This document shows positions 32,072-33,182 of a stretch of DNA of 33,182 bases, piece after piece. The position numbers were made by a program, and so were the translations under genes. How positions within the stretch are numbered: the first letter of the stretch is position 1; each line of letters starts with the position of its first letter. Under the pieces are notes generated by a model, which saw nothing but the letters and a program-made list of their open reading frames with translations, searched no databases and had not been told where the DNA came from. Origin of the DNA: Bacteroidia bacterium (lineage in GTDB: Bacteria; Bacteroidota; Bacteroidia; Chitinophagales; UBA2359); contig JAUHXA010000076.1 in the NCBI GenBank assembly GCA_030427245.1, positions 1-33,182 of the forward strand, in the 5' to 3' direction.

Positions 32072-33118
32072 TTAAATCGTCCAAGTCTGATTCCCTGCAA
32101 TCAGTTGATTCAAATCTCCCTCTCCTTTTTTGCCGACTGCTTCCTTCAATTGGTCAAAAAGCATGTCTTCATAGCAAGGACGCTCTACGGCATACAAAAC
32201 CCCAAAAGGTCGGGGCAAATAGTCCTCTGTAATGATCGTGCTTGGGCTGTCAAAAAATCGAGTTAACATCTGAGACTTGTAAATATCAGTTTCGTCGTGT
32301 ATCCAAAGGTCGTTTTCCGAAAAACCCGTTTCTTCCAGATTAACCACCACAGGCTTCAATCCATCAATGCGAATCCCTTTACTGTTGTTGGTGCCAAACA
32401 CCAAAGGTTTGCCATGCTCCAAAAAGATAGCCGTTTCGGGTTTAGTTGCTTTGTCTGTAAAGGCAAAAAAAGCTCCATCGTTGAAGATGTTGCAGTTTTG
32501 GTAAATCTCCAAAAAGCCTGTGCCTTTGTGGTGATAGCTTCGGGTCATCATTTCCCGCAAGTGTTTGACATCTCTATCCATTGACCTCGCTACAAAGGAC
32601 GCATCTGCTCCCATCGCAAAAGCAAGTGGATTGACAGGTCTATCCAAAGAACCCATCGGAGTAGATTTGGTGACTTTGTTGACTTCTGATGTGGGTGAAT
32701 ATTGCCCTTTGGTCAAGCCATAGATTTGATTGTTGAAGAGCAGAATGTTCAGGTTGAAGTTTCGACGGAGAATGTGCAGGAGGTGATTTCCTCCAATGGA
32801 TAAGCCATCACCGTCACCTGTCACCATCCAAATCGCCAAATCTGGATTTGCCATTTTCAAGCCCGAAACGAAGGCTGGCGCACGTCCATGAATCGAGTGC
32901 ATTCCATAAGTTTCCATATAATACGGAAATCGAGAGGAACAGCCAATTCCCGAAATCACCGCTACTTCGTCTTTGTTCAAGCCCAAATCTGCCATCACTT
33001 TCTGAACCTGCGAAAGTATGGCATAGTCTCCACAGCCAGGACACCATCGCACGTCTTGGTTGGTTGCAAAGTCTTTTGGTTTGAGTGTGCCGTTTGGTTT
33101 TGTCGTATTTATTGCCAT
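32072..33118 (-). CDS. korB: 2-oxoacid:ferredoxin oxidoreductase, beta subunit
   Basis: Thiamine-diphosphate subunit of a CoA-dependent 2-oxoacid:ferredoxin oxidoreductase (2-oxoglutarate or similar acid to acyl-CoA + CO2), cytoplasmic, 348 residues. The N-terminus has the WCPGCGDY cluster/TPP motif, then SGIGCSSRFPYYMETYGMHSIHGRAPA, and the TPP-binding GDGDGLSIGGNHLLH, followed by NNQIYGLTKGQYSP. The alpha subunit (korA) is expected directly upstream, beyond the right edge. The substrate is inferred from likeness to KorB rather than PorB. A tandem hairpin element occupies the gap before its start. Confidence 0.93.
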   Translation of the reverse strand: MAINTTKPNGTLKPKDFATNQDVRWCPGCGDYAILSQVQKVMADLGLNKDEVAVISGIGCSSRFPYYMETYGMHSIHGRAPAFVSGLKMANPDLAIWMVTGDGDGLSIGGNHLLHILRRNFNLNILLFNNQIYGLTKGQYSPTSEVNKVTKSTPMGSLDRPVNPLAFAMGADASFVARSMDRDVKHLREMMTRSYHHKGTGFLEIYQNCNIFNDGAFFAFTDKATKPETAIFLEHGKPLVFGTNNSKGIRIDGLKPVVVNLEETGFSENDLWIHDETDIYKSQMLTRFFDSPSTIITEDYLPRPFGVLYAVERPCYEDMLFDQLKEAVGKKGEGDLNQLIAGNQTWTI

Positions 33119-33131
33119 TTTTTTGTTGTTT

Positions 33132-33175
33132 CATAGGGCTTTACCCTATGTTATGGTATTTCGCTCCTTTGGAGC
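33132..33175 (-). repeat. Tandem hairpin element upstream of korB (REP-like)
   Basis: Two hairpins stand in line: CATAGGG-cttta-CCCTATG (33132-33150) and GCTCC-ttt-GGAGC (33163-33175), separated by TTATGGTATTTC. Such paired hairpins resemble a family of repeated intergenic elements I recall from Bacteroidota genomes. They lie between korB and the gene upstream, expected to be korA, and could affect processing or stability of that transcript. The window ends here, so the full element cannot be seen. Confidence 0.55.
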
Positions 33176-33182
33176 TGTTTTA

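Overview
The window looks like chromosomal DNA from a free-living member of the Bacteroidota, probably near Saprospiria or Cytophagia (class inferred, not proven). Three things point there. Several genes are preceded by the Bacteroidota-type promoter TTG-N18-20-TAnnTTTG. Type IX secretion (T9SS) components and cargo are present: PorZ, a PorE-like OmpA protein, and a C-terminal gliding-motility (type B) sorting domain. There are many secreted proteins and lipoproteins. Most genes are core or housekeeping genes, with one obvious accessory cassette, a restriction-modification module at 20065-22814.

Layout. 1-300: two tandem minus-strand promoters and a boxA-like leader that probably drive an rRNA operon lying just beyond the left edge. 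596-1624 (+): exported protein of unknown function. 1635-1741: copy 1 of a ~107 bp palindromic repeat. 1802-5598 (-): holin-family membrane protein, a 4-hydroxybutyryl-CoA dehydratase-like Fe-S enzyme, a GSCFA protein and a LytTR response regulator. 6046-13663 (-): ATP-grasp ligase, exported coiled-coil protein, large TPR/PD40/OmpA/SPOR envelope protein and a polysaccharide flippase, separated by visible hairpin terminators. 13878-14477 (+): orphan secreted protein preceded by a nested inverted repeat. 14480-15742 (-): M28 aminopeptidase. 15887-17303 (+): rplU-rpmA and a small anti-sigma-like protein. 17318-19885 (-): dnaJ, grpE and a TlpA-type lipoprotein. 20065-22814 (+): XRE regulator plus a single-chain nuclease-methylase-specificity protein. 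22850-27913 (+): metzincin lipoprotein, repeat copy 2, porZ. 27910-33118 (-): lipoprotein, T9SS type B cargo, inactive M16 half and the beta subunit of a 2-oxoacid:ferredoxin oxidoreductase. A tandem-hairpin element lies at the right edge.

How the parts work together. PorZ, the PorE-like OmpA protein and the type B cargo belong to the same secretion pathway. GrpE and DnaJ serve DnaK. L21 and L27 are ribosomal. The regulator and the RMS protein form a self-contained defence module with translational coupling. The most interesting items are the two-copy palindromic repeat that can act as a terminator, the dehydratase with one residue missing between two predicted cluster ligands, the compact RMS gene with a near-leaderless regulator, and several unexplained structured intergenic sequences (5634-5674, 13737-13813, 31945-31988, 33132-33175).
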